Shown here one piece after another: positions 30,223 through 43,285 of a stretch of 64,000 nucleotides of DNA. The stretch is from Liopterus haemorrhoidalis (Eukaryota; Arthropoda; Insecta; Coleoptera; Dytiscidae). The stretch's first letter is position 1, and the number at the start of each line of letters is the position of its first letter. The notes below the pieces were generated by a model. That model searched no databases, was not told the DNA's origin, and saw only the letters and a program-made list of their open reading frames with translations. The position numbers and the translations under genes are program-made. The stretch is from positions 17,081,249-17,145,248 of the forward strand of contig OZ020624.1 of the NCBI GenBank assembly GCA_963971575.1, written 5' to 3'.

Positions 30223-32702
30223 TTATATTTCAAATATTTGGAGTTCACCGGTTTAGCGTTAGGAAATTTCCACTGTAAACAATGTATTGTCCACTGCGAT
30301 TAAAAGTTTTTTCAGCTCTAAATTCGCTTATTTTTCTCTTCTTTCCACTTATTATGTATATTCTCTTCTTTCTCACCATCTGTCCTAAGATTTGCATCAG
30401 TTTTTTGTCTTTACAGTCACTTTTGCACACGTATTCGTCAGTTTTTGGGTACAAAGTATCACTTTTTCATTCTTATTACGCCTTTTATTAATATTTCACG
30501 TCTTAAAATATTTTGAACGCGGTAAAACCCTTTTTTTAGCGCATTCAACTTACCTATTTACGTCTTAAAACCGTCATAAGTTGGTTTTTTGCGTCTTTTA
30601 GGTTAACTATTTTTGACCTCTTTTTTCTTAACTTTCTTAACTAACCTATTTTTATTTTAAACGTCTTAACTCCACATATATCTTCCTGTTAAGTGAATAA
30701 TAAGGGAGTTATTTATATTACAAATATTTGAAGTTTTCCCGCCATTACTCTACAAATATTACTCGAATCAAAAAAATGTATTTATGTTAAGAATTTGCCT
30801 TTTAATTTTAAACAATATTTGTTTTATATATTTTGCTGTTTAGTGAATTATAAGAGAGTTAATTATTTTTCAAATATTTGGAGTTCGCGCTCTTGGCGTT
30901 AGGAAATTTCCACTGTAAACAATGTATTGTCCACAGCGGTTAAAAGTTTTTTCAGCTTTAAATTCACTTGTTGTTCCCTTATTTCCACTTATTATGTCTA
31001 TTCTGTTCTTTCTCACCGTCTGTCCTATGATTTGCACAAGTTTCTTGTCTTTACAGTCACCTTGCGCACTTATAATAACCAATTTCTCTTTAAAGCGTCT
31101 TAACTCCACATATATGTTGTTGTTAAGTGAATAATAAGGGAATTATTTATATGACAAATATTTGAAGATTTCCCGCCATAACTCTACAAATATTTATCGA
31201 ATCAAAAACATGTATTTATATTAATGATTTGGCTTTTAATTTTAAATAATACTGGTTTTACATGTTTTGTTGTTAAGTGAAATATAAGGGAGTTATTTTT
31301 ATTTAAAATATTTGGAGTTCGCGCGCTTGGCGTTAGGAAATTTCCACTGTAAACAAAGTATTGTCCACAGCGGTTAAAAGTTTTTTCAGCTTTAAATTCA
31401 CTTGTTGTTCCCTTATTTCCACTTATTATGTCTATTCTGTTCTTTCTCACCGTCTGTCCTATGATTTGCACAAGTTTTTTGTCTTTACAGTCACTTTTGC
31501 GCACGTATTCGTGAAATCTTGAGCACAAAGTATCAATTTTTGAGCACAAAGTATCACTATTTTATTCTTATTACGTCCTTTTATTAATATTTCACGTCTT
31601 AAATTATGTTGAACGCGGTAAAACACTTTTTTTAGCTCTTTCGTCTTAATTATTTACGTCTTAAAACCGTCATAAATTAGTTTTTTGCGTCTTTTAGGTT
31701 AACTATTTTTGACATCTTTTTTTTAACCCTTTCAACTAACCTATTTCTCTTTTAAACTTTATGAATCCACATATGTTTTGCTGTTAAGTGAATAATATGG
31801 GAATTATTTACATTACAAACATTTGAAGTTTTCCCGCCATAACTCTACAAATATTTATCGAATCAAAAAAATGTATTTATGTTAGGGATTTACCCTTTAA
31901 TTTTAAACAATATTTATTTTATGTATTTTGCTGTTATGTGAATTATAAGGGAGTTATTTATATTTCAAATATTTGGAGTTCGCGCGCTTGGCGTTAGGAA
32001 ATTTCCACTGTAAACAATGTATTGTTAGGGTGACCATCCGTCCCGGTTTTCCGGGATTGTCCCGGTTTTCCGGGATTGTCCCGGTGTCCCGAAAAATGTT
32101 CTCGGGACGCCCGATTGTCCCGGTTTTTGAGGTGAGGACTCCTTTTGCTCTTCACTTTGAATTTGGGGGAGGTGAGGACCTTTTTGTTTTTTTTTTGCTC
32201 TTTTCTTTGAATTTGGGAGGTGAGGACCTTTTTTTTTTGCTCCTCACTTGGATGTGGGAGGAAACAAAGACCTTCTTTTTTTTCCCTGTGTCCCGGTTTC
32301 TCTTCACTGAAATCTGGTCACCCTATGTATTGTGTCTACTGCGATTCAAAGTTTTTTCAGCTCTAAATTCGTTTATTGTTCCCTTATTTCCACTTATTAC
32401 GTCTATTCTCTTCTTTCTCACCATCTGTCCTATGATTTGTACAAGTTTTTTGTCTTTACAGTCACCTTCGCACACGTATTCGTCAGTTTTTGAGCACAAA
32501 GTATCACTTTTTCATTCTTTTGACGCCTTTTATTATTATTTCACGTCTTAAAATATATTGAACGCGGTAAAACTCTTTTTTTTAATTCCTTCGACCTACT
32601 TATTTACGTCTTAAAACCGTCATAAGTTGGTTTTTTGCGTCCTTTAGGTTAACTATTTTTGACATCTTTTTACTTAACCCTATTAACTAACCGATTTCTC
32701 TT
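30223..32702. repeat. AT-rich satellite array (unit 2)
   Basis: Satellite copies with CGTTAGG markers near 30257, 30898, 31334 and 31992. It has one more partial copy (about 31060-31360) than unit 1 and lacks the 3801-4209 MITE. Confidence 0.8.
32026..32325. mobile_element. hAT-like MITE with TAGGGTGACCA ends (unit 2)
   Basis: 300 bp with TGTATTGT duplications at 32018-32025 and 32326-32333. It carries an extra 19-bp TTTTCCGGGATTGTCCCGG copy that unit 3 lacks. Confidence 0.75.
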
Positions 32703-32969
32703 GATGACTTGATGAAAATTGAGGGGTTATTGTCTGTAGCACTGACCAGTAAGGATTTGTTTGATATCGTTTTCTTTCGAAACACTGTGTTTATGTTTAT
32801 TTCAGGCTCGAGTATTCGATATTATTAATTACTTTCTGAGATTTATGTTCAGTAACTGATACAATTTTTAATATATAAAACCTTTAATTTAACTATGAAA
32901 TTAACTATATTGAAAAGAGCACATTATTATACAGAGACGAAACTGAAAATAATATAATACTGTAACTGT
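32703..32969. other. unassigned AT-rich segment (unit 2)
   Basis: Counterpart of 5397-5663, essentially unchanged. Nothing identifiable. Confidence 0.4.
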
Positions 32970-33911
32970 TACCATATGGTCGTTCTACCATTTGGTCATC
33001 TAACGATATGTTAAGGTAACCATTTGGTCAGCTAACCACATGGTCAGGTAATTCATACGTAAGCTAACCTATTGATCATGTATCCATTTAGTCAGGTAAC
33101 CATTTCGTCAACTAACCATATGGGCAGTTAACCATTTAGTCAGCTAATCACGTGCTTCGGTAAACATTTCGTCAGCTTATCATATGTTAGGTAACTCAAT
33201 TTCGTCAGCTAACCATATAATTAGGATACCATTTCATCAACGAAAAATATGAACAACTAACCATTTATTCAGCTAACCATATGCTCAGCAAACTATTTGG
33301 TCAGCTTACCACATGGTAAGGCAATTCTTTCGTAAGCTAACTATATTGGTCAGTTAACATTTTGTCTGCTAACCACATGGTGAGGTAAACATTTAGTTAG
33401 CTAACTATATGGTCAGGTAATCATTTGGTCATCAAACCATATGGTCATGTAACCATTTCGTCAGCTGACCATATGGTCAGAAAACCATTTGGTCTGCTAA
33501 CCAAATGGTCAAGTAATCATTTGGTCAGGTAACCATTTTGTCAGATAACCATATGGTTAGGTAACCACTTGGTCAGCTAATCAAACGGTCAGGTAACCAT
33601 TTCGTCAGCTAACCATATGGTCAGTTAACAATTTTTCCAGCTAACCATATGGTCAGGTAACCATTTTGTCAGCTGACCATATGGCCAGGTAATATTTTTG
33701 TAAGGTAACCATATAATTCATGTAACCATTTGGTCATCTTAACCTATGCTTGCTCAGCAAACCATTTTGTCTGCCAACGACATGGTCAGGTAACGATTTG
33801 GTCGGAAACACATATGGTCAGGTAACCATTTGGTCAGCTAATCATATGGTTAGGTAACCATTTGTTCGGCTAACCATATGATCAGGTAAGATTTTGGTCA
33901 GCTAACTATAT
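32970..33911. repeat. minisatellite block A (unit 2)
   Basis: About 940 bp of the 16-bp monomer array, roughly half the length of the unit 1 block once the hAT element there is excluded. Uninterrupted. Confidence 0.9.
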
Positions 33912-34444
33912 GTTTTCCTATTTCTCTTTAAGCGTCTTAACTCCACATATATTTTGCTGTTAATTGAATAATAAGGGAGTTATTTATATTTCAAATATTT
34001 GGAGTTCGCGCGCTTGGCGTTAGGCAATTTCCACTGTAAATATTGTATTGTCCACTGCGATTAAAAGATTTTTTGGCTTTAAATTAACTTAATTGTTCTC
34101 TTATTTCCACTTATTATGTCTATTCTTTTCTTTCTCACCATCTGTCCTATGATTTGCACAAGTTTTTTGTCTTTACAGTCACCTTCGCACAAGTATTCGT
34201 CAGTTTTTGAGCACAAAACATCACATTTTTATTCTTCTTACGTCCTTTTTTTATTATTTCACGTCTTAAATTATTTTGAACCTGGTAAAACACTTTTTTT
34301 TACTCTTTCGATTTAATTATTTACGTCTTAAACCGTCATAAGTTAGTTTTTTGCGTCTCTTAGGTTAACTGTTTTTGACATTTTTTTTTTTTTTTAACTC
34401 TTTAACTAACCTGTTTCTCTTTTAAACGTTTTGACTCAACAAAT
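33912..34444. repeat. AT-rich satellite before the LTR element (unit 2)
   Basis: Counterpart of 10590-11119. The target sequence next to the LTR reads AAAT instead of ATAT, a private change. Confidence 0.8.
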
Positions 34445-34758
34445 TGTTATTGGTAAGAATTAATGGGGCCATTAATTGTTGCAGAACGGCCGAGTGTTAG
34501 GTAGTTTTTCGAAGAGGGCGCGCTGAGCAATGGCGTGGCGGCAGCACCATACAGGCGGTCGGTATTGTGTCCCGCGCTTGTATCGGCGTGGGAAGAAGAG
34601 AGGAGGTCACATGACCGGACCATTCTATCTGCGGCGTTGAAACGGAATCTCTCGGCGTGCTCGCTTGTATTTTGGTGTTTTTAGTATTATACATTTTTCA
34701 TGTTTGATTAAATAAATGATATGTTAGATTGAACGCTTGTTATTTTATCGTCCTAACA
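34445..34758 (+). repeat. extended 5' LTR (unit 2)
   Basis: The LTR proper is 34495-34758 (264 bp). The preceding 34445-34494 begins TGTTATTGG and continues with the GTAAGAATTAATGGGGCC block normally found upstream of the 3' LTR. Confidence 0.8.
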
Positions 34759-34812
34759 ATTCAGAAGTGGGATCAGCGCACTAGAATACGGTGCGTCTCG
34801 TTAGAAACGAGG

Positions 34813-36186
34813 ATGGCGGACAAAGACGGGTGCGGCTGGTTGTTCGAGGACGAGAGCCTCGACGTCGAGCCGGGTTAACCTGTAGCTGGCGGTGTCAAGA
34901 AGCGGCCAACAGCAGACCGGTGTCCCGATGCTGTACCGGACGTGGTGCAGGAAATGCAGGCCCAGCTGAAGGCGTTGCAGGCTGAGTTGCAGGACATGCA
35001 GGCCCAGAAGACAGCCAAGATGGACGCGACTGCAGGAAGCGAGACCGGTGAGTCAGCGATACGCGGCGGTTGGAGACGCTGCTACAACTGCCAAGAGGTG
35101 GGGACGCACGTGACCCGCGAGTGTCCGCAGCCTCGCACGCAGCGGTGCCGCAAGTGTGGCGAGGATGGGCACTGGGCCATGGATTGTCCTGGCCAACGTC
35201 GCGGACCACAGGTAAGCTTGGTGGATGCCGCGAAGACCTACAAGAAGTGGATGAGAACCAGCGCCGACGTGCCGCTGAGAGCCTTCATCGACACGGGTAG
35301 TGTCTACGACCTCATCACGGAGGAATGTGCACGGCGTTTGCAGTGTACGCTGTCTGCAAATGGGCAGCAATTGCATGGATTCGGCGGAGGGACGACTTGG
35401 ACCTTAGGTAAGGTCGAGCTGTCCGTGATCATTGACGGCGCCGGCGTTAAGATGCACCCGTTGGTGGTGACATGTGGTTTGTCGGGAGCCGACATCATGA
35501 TAGGGCAGCCAACGCTCTCGTCAGTCGAGGTGGTCCTGCTCGTGCGGGACGGCACGGTGAGCCTGTCGCGCGAGGAGAACTTCCTCCAAAAGCTGGCGTT
35601 GGAGGATGATGACCTGGACGAGCCATTGCAGCAGAAGTTAGAAGTACGGCTCGTCGAGGATGCCTGGCTTCTACCCAACGACGACCAGAGCCCAGCAGTC
35701 ACGGTGGATGGACTGCCTGAAGGTGCGTTCCTGCTAGTTAAGGAACGGACGGTCCGGCGACACACCTCCGAACTTATCGTAAAGGGGGCACTTTTGGGGC
35801 CAGGGAATATGAAGATGAGAATTTGGAATCAGAGTCGCAGGGGCGTTATCTGGCCCACCAAACACCCGCTGGCGCGCGGCTTTGTTATCTTTCCAGATAA
35901 AGACCCGGAACAGGTGAACTCGGTGAGTATCATTAATAATAAATTAAGCTTTGCAGATGTCAAGGTGGGTGATATCGCTGAAAGTGAAAGGAGTGAATTG
36001 GAAGCGCTCTTGTCACGGTTGCAAAATTGCTTCTCGAGTGGGGATGAAGAGTTGGGGCTCACCCACTTGGGGGAAATGAGAATCCAGTTAACCACGCATA
36101 GCGCGTACACCGATATACCATCGCCCGTACAGGCTGTCACTCGCAGAGAGGGAAACGGTGAAACAAAAAGTGCAGACGCTACTTAA
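34813..36186 (+). pseudogene. gag-pol: gag-protease and start of pol, unit 2 LTR element
   Basis: The ATG at 34813 is followed by a TAA at 34876-34878 after 21 codons (TCA to TAA compared with unit 3). The frame then reopens. At 35069/35070 the sequence jumps from the Gag N-terminus to the zinc knuckles: 696 bp (232 codons), present in unit 3 as 51029-51724, are missing in frame, with CGG at both breakpoints. The capsid-like domain is therefore gone. Zinc knuckles, DTGS protease and the linker to RT remain in one frame up to a 7-bp insertion (about 36098-36104) that shifts the frame, ending at 36186. Confidence 0.85.
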
Positions 36187-38154
36187 CAGCAGGGCCATAC
36201 GAGAGTCTGAATCGGAGTACGCAAGCCCCATCGTACTTGTCCCAAAAGCAAACGGCGGACGTCGGATGTGCGTTGACTATCGCGCACTAAATAAGGTAAC
36301 AGTGAAAGATCGACATCCGATGCCACTGGTGAAGGATGAATTCACCAAGTTAGCGGGTAAGTGTTATTATAGCACACTTGATTTAGCCCAAGGTTATCAC
36401 CAAGTCCCTATGCATGTGGACTCTGTACATAAAACTGCATTTATTACACCGGATGGTCACTATGAGTGGTTACGAGTCCCCTTCGGTCTCGCTAATGCTC
36501 CAGCTCTCTTCCAGAAGGTAGTACAGCGGATGCTGAAGGGTATTACCAGTGATCAGGTGCTGGCTTACATGGATGACCTGCTGATACCCTCCGAGAGCAT
36601 AGCTGGCGGGCTCCGTCAGTTGGAGCAGGTGCTACAATCGGTGGCAAGAGCCGGATTGAAATTAAACTTAGCTAAATGCTCTTACCTACAAAACAAGGTA
36701 ACATATCTGGGCCACGACATAAGCGGCGGCGGTATCCGACCTGGAGAGCGCAAAATCACGGCGGTAAGCGACTTTCCTGTACCCAAAAATGTACATGGCG
36801 TAAGACAGTTCTTAGGCTTAACGAGTTATTTCAGGAAATTCATACCGAACTTTGCTGTTGTAGCTAAACCATTAACTGAACTGACCAAGAAGCAGACTAC
36901 GTGGCAGTGGGGCGACAGCCAAGCCGAGACGTTCGCAAAGCTGAAGCAGCTGCTGGTGGAACGACCGGTGTTGGCACTGTACCATAGTCATGCAGAGACG
37001 GAGGTACATACAGACGCCTGTCAAAGCGGCTTGGGTGGGATCCTACTGCAGAAACAAAACGACGGATCCTTGCGGCCGGTGCTCTACTTCAGCAGGGTAA
37101 CCACACCAGCCGAACAGAAGTACCATAGCTTTGAGCTAGAGACGCTGGCGCTCGTGGAAACGGTGAAACGTTTCCGAGTATATCTGGTGGGTATACATTT
37201 TAAGGCTATCACCGACTTTACTTCTGTGCGAGCTACCATGCTTAAACGAGACCTGGTGCCCCGCATCGCTCGCTGGTGGATGACTCTACAAGAGTACGAC
37301 ATGGAAGTAGAGTACAGGCCGGGAGCCAGGATGCAGCATGTTGACGCGCTGAGCCGTAACCCCGTCTCAGTGAACCTGGTGCAGATCCACGATGATGATT
37401 GGTTTCTGACAGTCCAACTGCAGGATGAGAAGGCGCACTCGATTGTAGAGGCGCTGCAGGCAGGTACAGCTGATAAAGGTATTGTTAACGACTTTAAATT
37501 ACAGGACGGGCGGTTGTACCGCAAGACGCTGCTGGGTGATCGACTGTATGTCCCGGCGATGGCAAGATTCAGCTACTACGAAAACATCATGATGATGTTG
37601 GTCACCGGCGTTGAACGTTGCCTAAAATTAATAAAGGAAACTTACAGGTTTCCCAGAATGGGGCGTCTCACAAAGAAATACGTTCAAGCGTGCATGAACT
37701 GCGCGTTCAGCAAAGGGAGTTACGGCAGAGCGGAGGGCCTGCTACACCCCATTGAGAAGAAGGCAATCCCCTTCGACACGGTGCACGTCGATCATCTGGT
37801 ACCTTTTGCACGAAGTGTACGCGGGTACTCTTATGTACTAATGTACCCGGTGACTTGGTCTTGTGGCGTAATGCAAGTACATGCCACGGCGACAAGGGCG
37901 TGAACAGGAAACTGTTGAACAAATTCAATGGTCCCTATAAAGTAGCGGCGATACTGGGGAACGACCGATACAAAATACCCTCCGTCAAGGGCGTCAGGGG
38001 ATATAAAAATTTCACCGCGACGGTAGCTGCTGATTCACTACGGCGATATCACAGCACCATGGCAGAGCATGAGCTCAGTGCCGACCAGTATGATCAACAC
38101 ACGGGTATCCAGGAGACTGATCGGCAGGACTTGATCGACCTCCTGGAGGGGTAA
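36105..38154 (+). pseudogene. pol: pol, unit 2 LTR element: RT, RNase H, defective integrase
   Basis: After the 7-bp insertion the RT frame is open to 37903. RT has YMDD at 36566-36577, followed by RNase H as in unit 1. Unlike unit 1, the frame runs through the integrase zinc-finger region because one T is absent after AGATTCAG (37572), but this replaces the His-containing stretch by ENIMMMLV, so the HHCC finger has lost its histidines. The core deletion follows and the GPY/F module (37855-38154) sits in another frame. The frame has no ATG near its start. Confidence 0.85.
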
Positions 38155-38203
38155 GGTTTAGGTAAGAATTAATGGGGCCATTAATTGTTGCAGAAAGGCC
38201 GAG

Positions 38204-38467
38204 TGTTAGGGAGTTTTTCGAAGAGGGCGCGCTCAGCAATGGCGTGGCGGCAGCACCATACAGGCGGTCGGTATTGTGTCCCGCGCTTGTATCGGCGTGG
38301 GAAGAAGAGAGGAGGTCACATGACCGGACCATTCTATCTGCGGCGTTGGAACGGAAACTTTCGGCGTGATCGCTTGTATTTTGGTGTTTTTAGTATTAAA
38401 CATTTTTCATGTTTGATTAAATAAATGATATGTTAGATTGAACGCTTGTTATTTTATCGTCCTAACA
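38204..38467 (+). repeat. 3' LTR (unit 2)
   Basis: 264 bp, TGTTAGGGAG to CCTAACA, followed by ATAT. Differs from the 5' LTR at about seven positions. Confidence 0.85.
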
Positions 38468-38644
38468 ATATATTTTGCTGTTAATTGATTAATAAGGGAA
38501 TTATTTATATTACAAATATTTGAAATTTTCCCGCCATAACTCTACAAATATTTATCGAATCAAAAAAATGTATTTATGTTAGGGATTTGCCTTTTAATTT
38601 TAAACATTATTTGTTTTATATATTTTGCTGTTAAGTGAATTATA
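38468..38644. repeat. AT-rich satellite after the LTR element (unit 2)
   Basis: Counterpart of 22487-22664. This is the stretch that is replaced in unit 3. Confidence 0.8.
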
Positions 38645-39324
38645 AGGTCAGTTAACAATTTTTCCAGCTAAACATATGGTCAGGTAACCATTTGGTCAGC
38701 TAACTATATGGTCAGTTATCCATTTGGTCTGCCAACGACATGGTCAGGTAACCAATTGGTCAGATAAACATATGGTCAGGTAACCATTTGGTCAGCTAAC
38801 CATATGGTTAGGTAACCATATGTTCATCTAACCATATGATCAGGTAACATTTTGGTCAGCTAACTATATGGTCGGTTATCTATTTGGTCTGTTAACCACA
38901 TGGTCAATTAACAATTTGGCCAGCTAAACATACGGTTAGGTAACCACTTGATCAGCTAACCATATGGTCAGTTAACCATTTCGTCAGCTAACCATATGGT
39001 CAGTTAACAATTTGGTCAGCTAACCATATGGTTAGGTAACCACTTGATCAGTTAACTATATGATCAGTTAACCATTTCGTCAGCTAACCATATGGTCAGT
39101 TAACAATTTTTCCGACTAACCATATGGTCAGGTAACCATTTTGTCAGATGACCATATCAGGTCAATTTTTTAAGGTAATCATGTAAGTCTTGTAACCATT
39201 TGGTCAGCTTAACCTGTACTTGCTCAGCAAACCATTTGGTCTGCCAACGACATGGTCAGGTAACCATTTGGTCAGTTAAACATATGGTCAGGTATCCATT
39301 TGGTCAGCTAACCATATGGTTAGG
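38645..39324. repeat. minisatellite block B (unit 2)
   Basis: 16-bp monomer array, almost identical to unit 1 block B and to 57142-57821. Confidence 0.9.
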
Positions 39325-41219
39325 AATTTTTTATCTTCTCACTTCTTTCTTGTCCTTTGATATCTCGCATTCTATCAGTTATTGCCAGTGTCACATCTTG
39401 TCCTTCCGACCTCTTTCTTGCTATTTCCTTAGCTGAGTAACCATTATGCTCAAATCGTTTCCTTCTTTTTGCTTCCCATTTGGATTGTATCTTTCCATGT
39501 ATCCCTTTCCTCTCTGTTTCTTTCCAGCACTGATAGAGCAAGTTTTATTTTGGGTGTTTTATTATCCGCTCTTCGAATTTAATAGCTCTTTTGGTAGCTT
39601 CTATCCTAATGTTGTCCAATTTCAATTATTCTAATAAAATATATTCTGGTGTGCATTTGTCGAGGCCCAACATCCATTTAATGTATTTATTCTGCACCAC
39701 CTCTAATTTTTCCTGGTCTTCCCATCCCCATATTTCAGAGCCATACGTCATTATGCTCTTGACAATGGAGTTGAACATAAGCATCCTTATTTTGATGTCT
39801 CCTTTAAATTTTCTCTCACCTATTCCCCACACTTGTGGCAGGGCTAACATTGCTTTCCTTGAGAGAGTCCGAATATGTTCTTCTGGGCCCCCGCTGCTTT
39901 TAAACATGTATCCCAGGTATTTGTATTCTTTCGTTTGTTCTATCTCTTCGTCTCCCCAATTCCATTTGTTTTGTGTCTGTCTGCCTCCTCCTTTTTTGAA
40001 CAGCATTATTTTTGACTTATCTGCGTTTAGCTTTAGCTTTTCCTTTTGTAGGAATTTCTCAAAACATTTAAGGAGTTTCCTCATTTCCTCTTCGGTTTTA
40101 GCTACAATAGCAATATCGTCCGCTTAGGACAGAGAGATAAATTTTGTGTGTCCTACTACCAGTCCTCCTGTTTGTTCTGTTTGTAACGCTTCTAAATCTG
40201 ACATGTATATGGAGAACAGAGTTGGGCTTAACGGGCATCCTTGCCTTAAACCTTGTTCTGTCTAAAATTCTTCACAATATATTTCTCCATTTCTTACTTG
40301 GTTCCTTGTTTCTTTGTAAATGTCTTGTATCCGGTTTCTTATTATGACGTTTAGTCCCTTTTTATCTAACGTTTTGTAAAGCTCTTTCCGATCTACTGTG
40401 TCAAAGGCTGCTTTTAAATCGGCGAAAAACACATATAGTTTGCCTCTTTCCTTTGCCAGCTCTCTACCTACTACATAATTCAGGATATATACATTGTCAA
40501 TTGTCCCTCTCCCTTTCCTGAACCCTGCTTGATTGTCTGTTCTTCTACCTCTTCTTCCAACTTTTGTTCTAAAACCATTGCATATATTTTGTGCAAGGTG
40601 TCCAGAAGAGTAATGCCTCTGTAATTCTTGCATTCATTTTTCATCCCTGATTTGTATATGGGTTCTATAATCCCTTTCCTCCATCTATCAGGAAAACTTT
40701 CCCCTCTCCATACCTTATTTATAATTTCTGTTATTTTTTTCTTTACATTTTCCGTACTGTACAGCCATTCTTCGTTTCCTATCCCATCTTCTCCAGCTGC
40801 TTTTTTCTTTTTCAGTTTCTCTATTTGTGCTTGTATTTGCTCTTCCGTTATATCATCTTGGTGGCTACCTCCATCATTTTTCGCTACTTCTAGAATTACT
40901 TTTTCATTTGTTCCTCTCAGGAGTTGACAGAAATGTCTTTCCCATTCTTCAATCTTTATATGTTGGGACACATCTACTTTGTTTTTTCTATCTTTATTGA
41001 TATACTTCCATGCCTCCGTCTCTGTCTTGATATCCTGTATTTCTAATTCTTCTTGTCTCTTTTTGTTGTTTTTCTTTATCTTTGTATTCTTTCTTTTCTT
41101 TTAGATATTCGTTTTTATAGCTTGTACCTATCTTCCATTCTTTTAATGATGTCTTAACTGATTTTTTTTCCTACATTCTCCGTCCCACCAGTTATTTCTT
41201 CTCAGTTTGTTAGTTCTAT
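39325..41219 (-). pseudogene. non-LTR retrotransposon fragment (unit 2)
   Basis: Copy of 23344-25237 with the same splits in the frame, including the TAA at the catalytic tyrosine position (40126-40124). Minor substitutions; for example QLLRGTNEK in place of QPLRGTNEK. Confidence 0.8.
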
Positions 41220-41368
41220 TTAAGTGAATAATAAGGGCCTTATTTATATTACAAATATCTGAAGTTTTCCCGCCATAACTCTACAAATATTTATCGAATC
41301 AAAAAAATGTATTTATGTTAAGGATTTGCCCTTTAATTTCAAACAATATTTGTTTTACATGTGCTAGC
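41220..41368. repeat. AT-rich satellite piece (unit 2)
   Basis: Counterpart of 25238-25386. Confidence 0.75.
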
Positions 41369-41376
41369 CTCTAACC

Positions 41377-41657
41377 GAGTGGTTCTCAACCAGGGTGCCG
41401 CGAGCTTTTCAAAATAAATTCGCCGCTATTCTCGGAATCGAAGACCCGTGTCTTAGAGAAAATACGCGGGAAATGTATTCTCTCTCACTCGTCATAAAAC
41501 CCTTGCGAGTTTATTGGACGTCAAAAACGCCCGACCTTGAACGGCTCGCTCGCTCGCTCGCTCTCTCTCTATTGTGACATATTTAATAGTAGGGTGCCGC
41601 GAAGATCTCACATTTTGCATAGGGGTGCATTCACCTAAAAAAGGTTGAGAACCACTG
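41377..41657. mobile_element. 281-bp hAT MITE with GGTTCTCAACC ends (unit 2)
   Basis: CTCTAACC duplications at 41369-41376 and 41658-41665. A few substitutions from the unit 1 copy. Confidence 0.85.
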
Positions 41658-41665
41658 CTCTAACC

Positions 41666-42434
41666 GATAGTTGGAATGCGAGACAGACTAGAACGAGTAG
41701 TATCACGCCTGTGTCATCGGTATACCAAAATTTCGAACCCCGCCAAAACCATGTGGCGGTTATCTGATGAGTGTAGCACACAATTTCCACCAGGAGGCAG
41801 TTCTGTTGGACACCCCCTCGCCACCCACCACCACTGAATACTCCACAAACTGGAATTTTAAATCTTATCTATTTAAATATGGCAGTTATTGTGAATGTGA
41901 CTTGCACGTGGCGTGTTTAATGTTCTGTGGTGCAAAGAATTTTAAGTGATCAATAATATATTAATTAGGAAATATTGGCCCATCAGCTGAAATCAAACTT
42001 ATATGAATTGTATATTTTACTTTTTTTTGATATGTTCGATATTTGATATTCGATATTTGAAATATTTGATATTAATAACATATTAATTATAGACATATTA
42101 AATCAGACTTATGTATATGTATCGTATATTTGACTTTTTTTTTTGTTATGTTCGATATTTGATATTCAATATTTGAAATGTTCGATATCAATAATATGTT
42201 TATTATATTTGTTGCAAATATTGGCCCATCAGCTGAAATCAGACTTATATGTATAGTTTATTTTACTTTTGTTGGTGATGTTTGATATTTGAAATGTCCG
42301 ATTTATTGCAAATATTGGCAAATACTTTTATTCTTCATAAAGGTTGCCGACATCTGAACTATGCTATTTATGTACCTATTATATGATTATGTATGTTAGA
42401 TTATTATTATATTATTATATATGTACGAGTGACA
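41666..42434. repeat. unassigned segment and AT-rich tandem repeat (unit 2)
   Basis: Counterpart of 25684-26460: the B-box-like stretch, then degenerate GATATTTGATATTC repeats. Confidence 0.6.
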
Positions 42435-42881
42435 ATAAAAAGCTCAATTTTATATTATGTGTTTCTCTATAACCCCTTTTTAATATTAAACATGGATATA
42501 TTTTCATTTTATATAAAATTTTATTACAATTTCGAATTGTATTAAAATTTTATGTAAAATGAAAATGTATTCACGTTTTATCAATTGTAATTTTTCTGGA
42601 ATAATAAATATGAGTACATTCAAATTTTGCGGTTTCATTCAATTTAGTACGTGGTGGATCTCTAGTTAGCGTTAGTTACGATGAACAAAATTTTGACACA
42701 GAGATGGCACTTCTGTTAATGTGTCCTGTGAGTAGTATGTTGTTAGACTCCGACGTGAACGCATCGTTTGTAATGTGTGTTAGACAATGCATTTATTTAT
42801 TTGTACATTAATTCTTAAATAAATCAAATTAACTTAATCTCGTGTCTTATTATAACCGCTAGTGACCATCTTAGGCTGACA
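42435..42881 (+). repeat. hairpin and putative LTR end of the second element (unit 2)
   Basis: The hairpin is at 42500-42566; the LTR-like end GGCTGACA is at 42881, followed by the primer-binding-like GATCAGAAGTGGGATCAGG. Confidence 0.4.
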
Positions 42882-43285
42882 GATCAGAAGTGGGATCAGG
42901 AATGATGTGTAAAAAGTTAAAATTTGGTAAAATTAATGTGTAAACAATGTTAAAGGTCAGTGAATTCTGTGTAGTGAGTGTAGTGAAAGAAGCGTGCATT
43001 CGTGTTAGTGGGAACGACATAGGCAACCACGTACTACCGAGTGCGAGTGTGAACGAGATAGGCAACCACGTACTACCGAGTGCGAGTGTTAACGGGATAG
43101 GCAACCAGCATATTCATAGCTGGACGTGGAACCACGACGTAGATACGGGACGTAAGGGGACGGTACAGGAATACCAACGACATCCAAACGGGATAACGCA
43201 CGAGATAACGTACTAATTAAAGCGCAACGTAGACAGTGGTCTAAAGAACTTAGTTGAACGAAAATAGAAACAAAATAAAAACGAA

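Larger units (their letters stand above)
34445..38467 (+). mobile_element. Ty3/gypsy-like LTR retrotransposon (unit 2), internally deleted
   Basis: Same insertion as unit 1, same flanks. The 5' end carries an extra block of about 50 bp (34445-34494) that matches sequence just upstream of the 3' LTR. The interior has a gag nonsense codon, a 696-bp in-frame deletion, a 7-bp insertion in pol and the shared integrase-core deletion. Confidence 0.9.
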
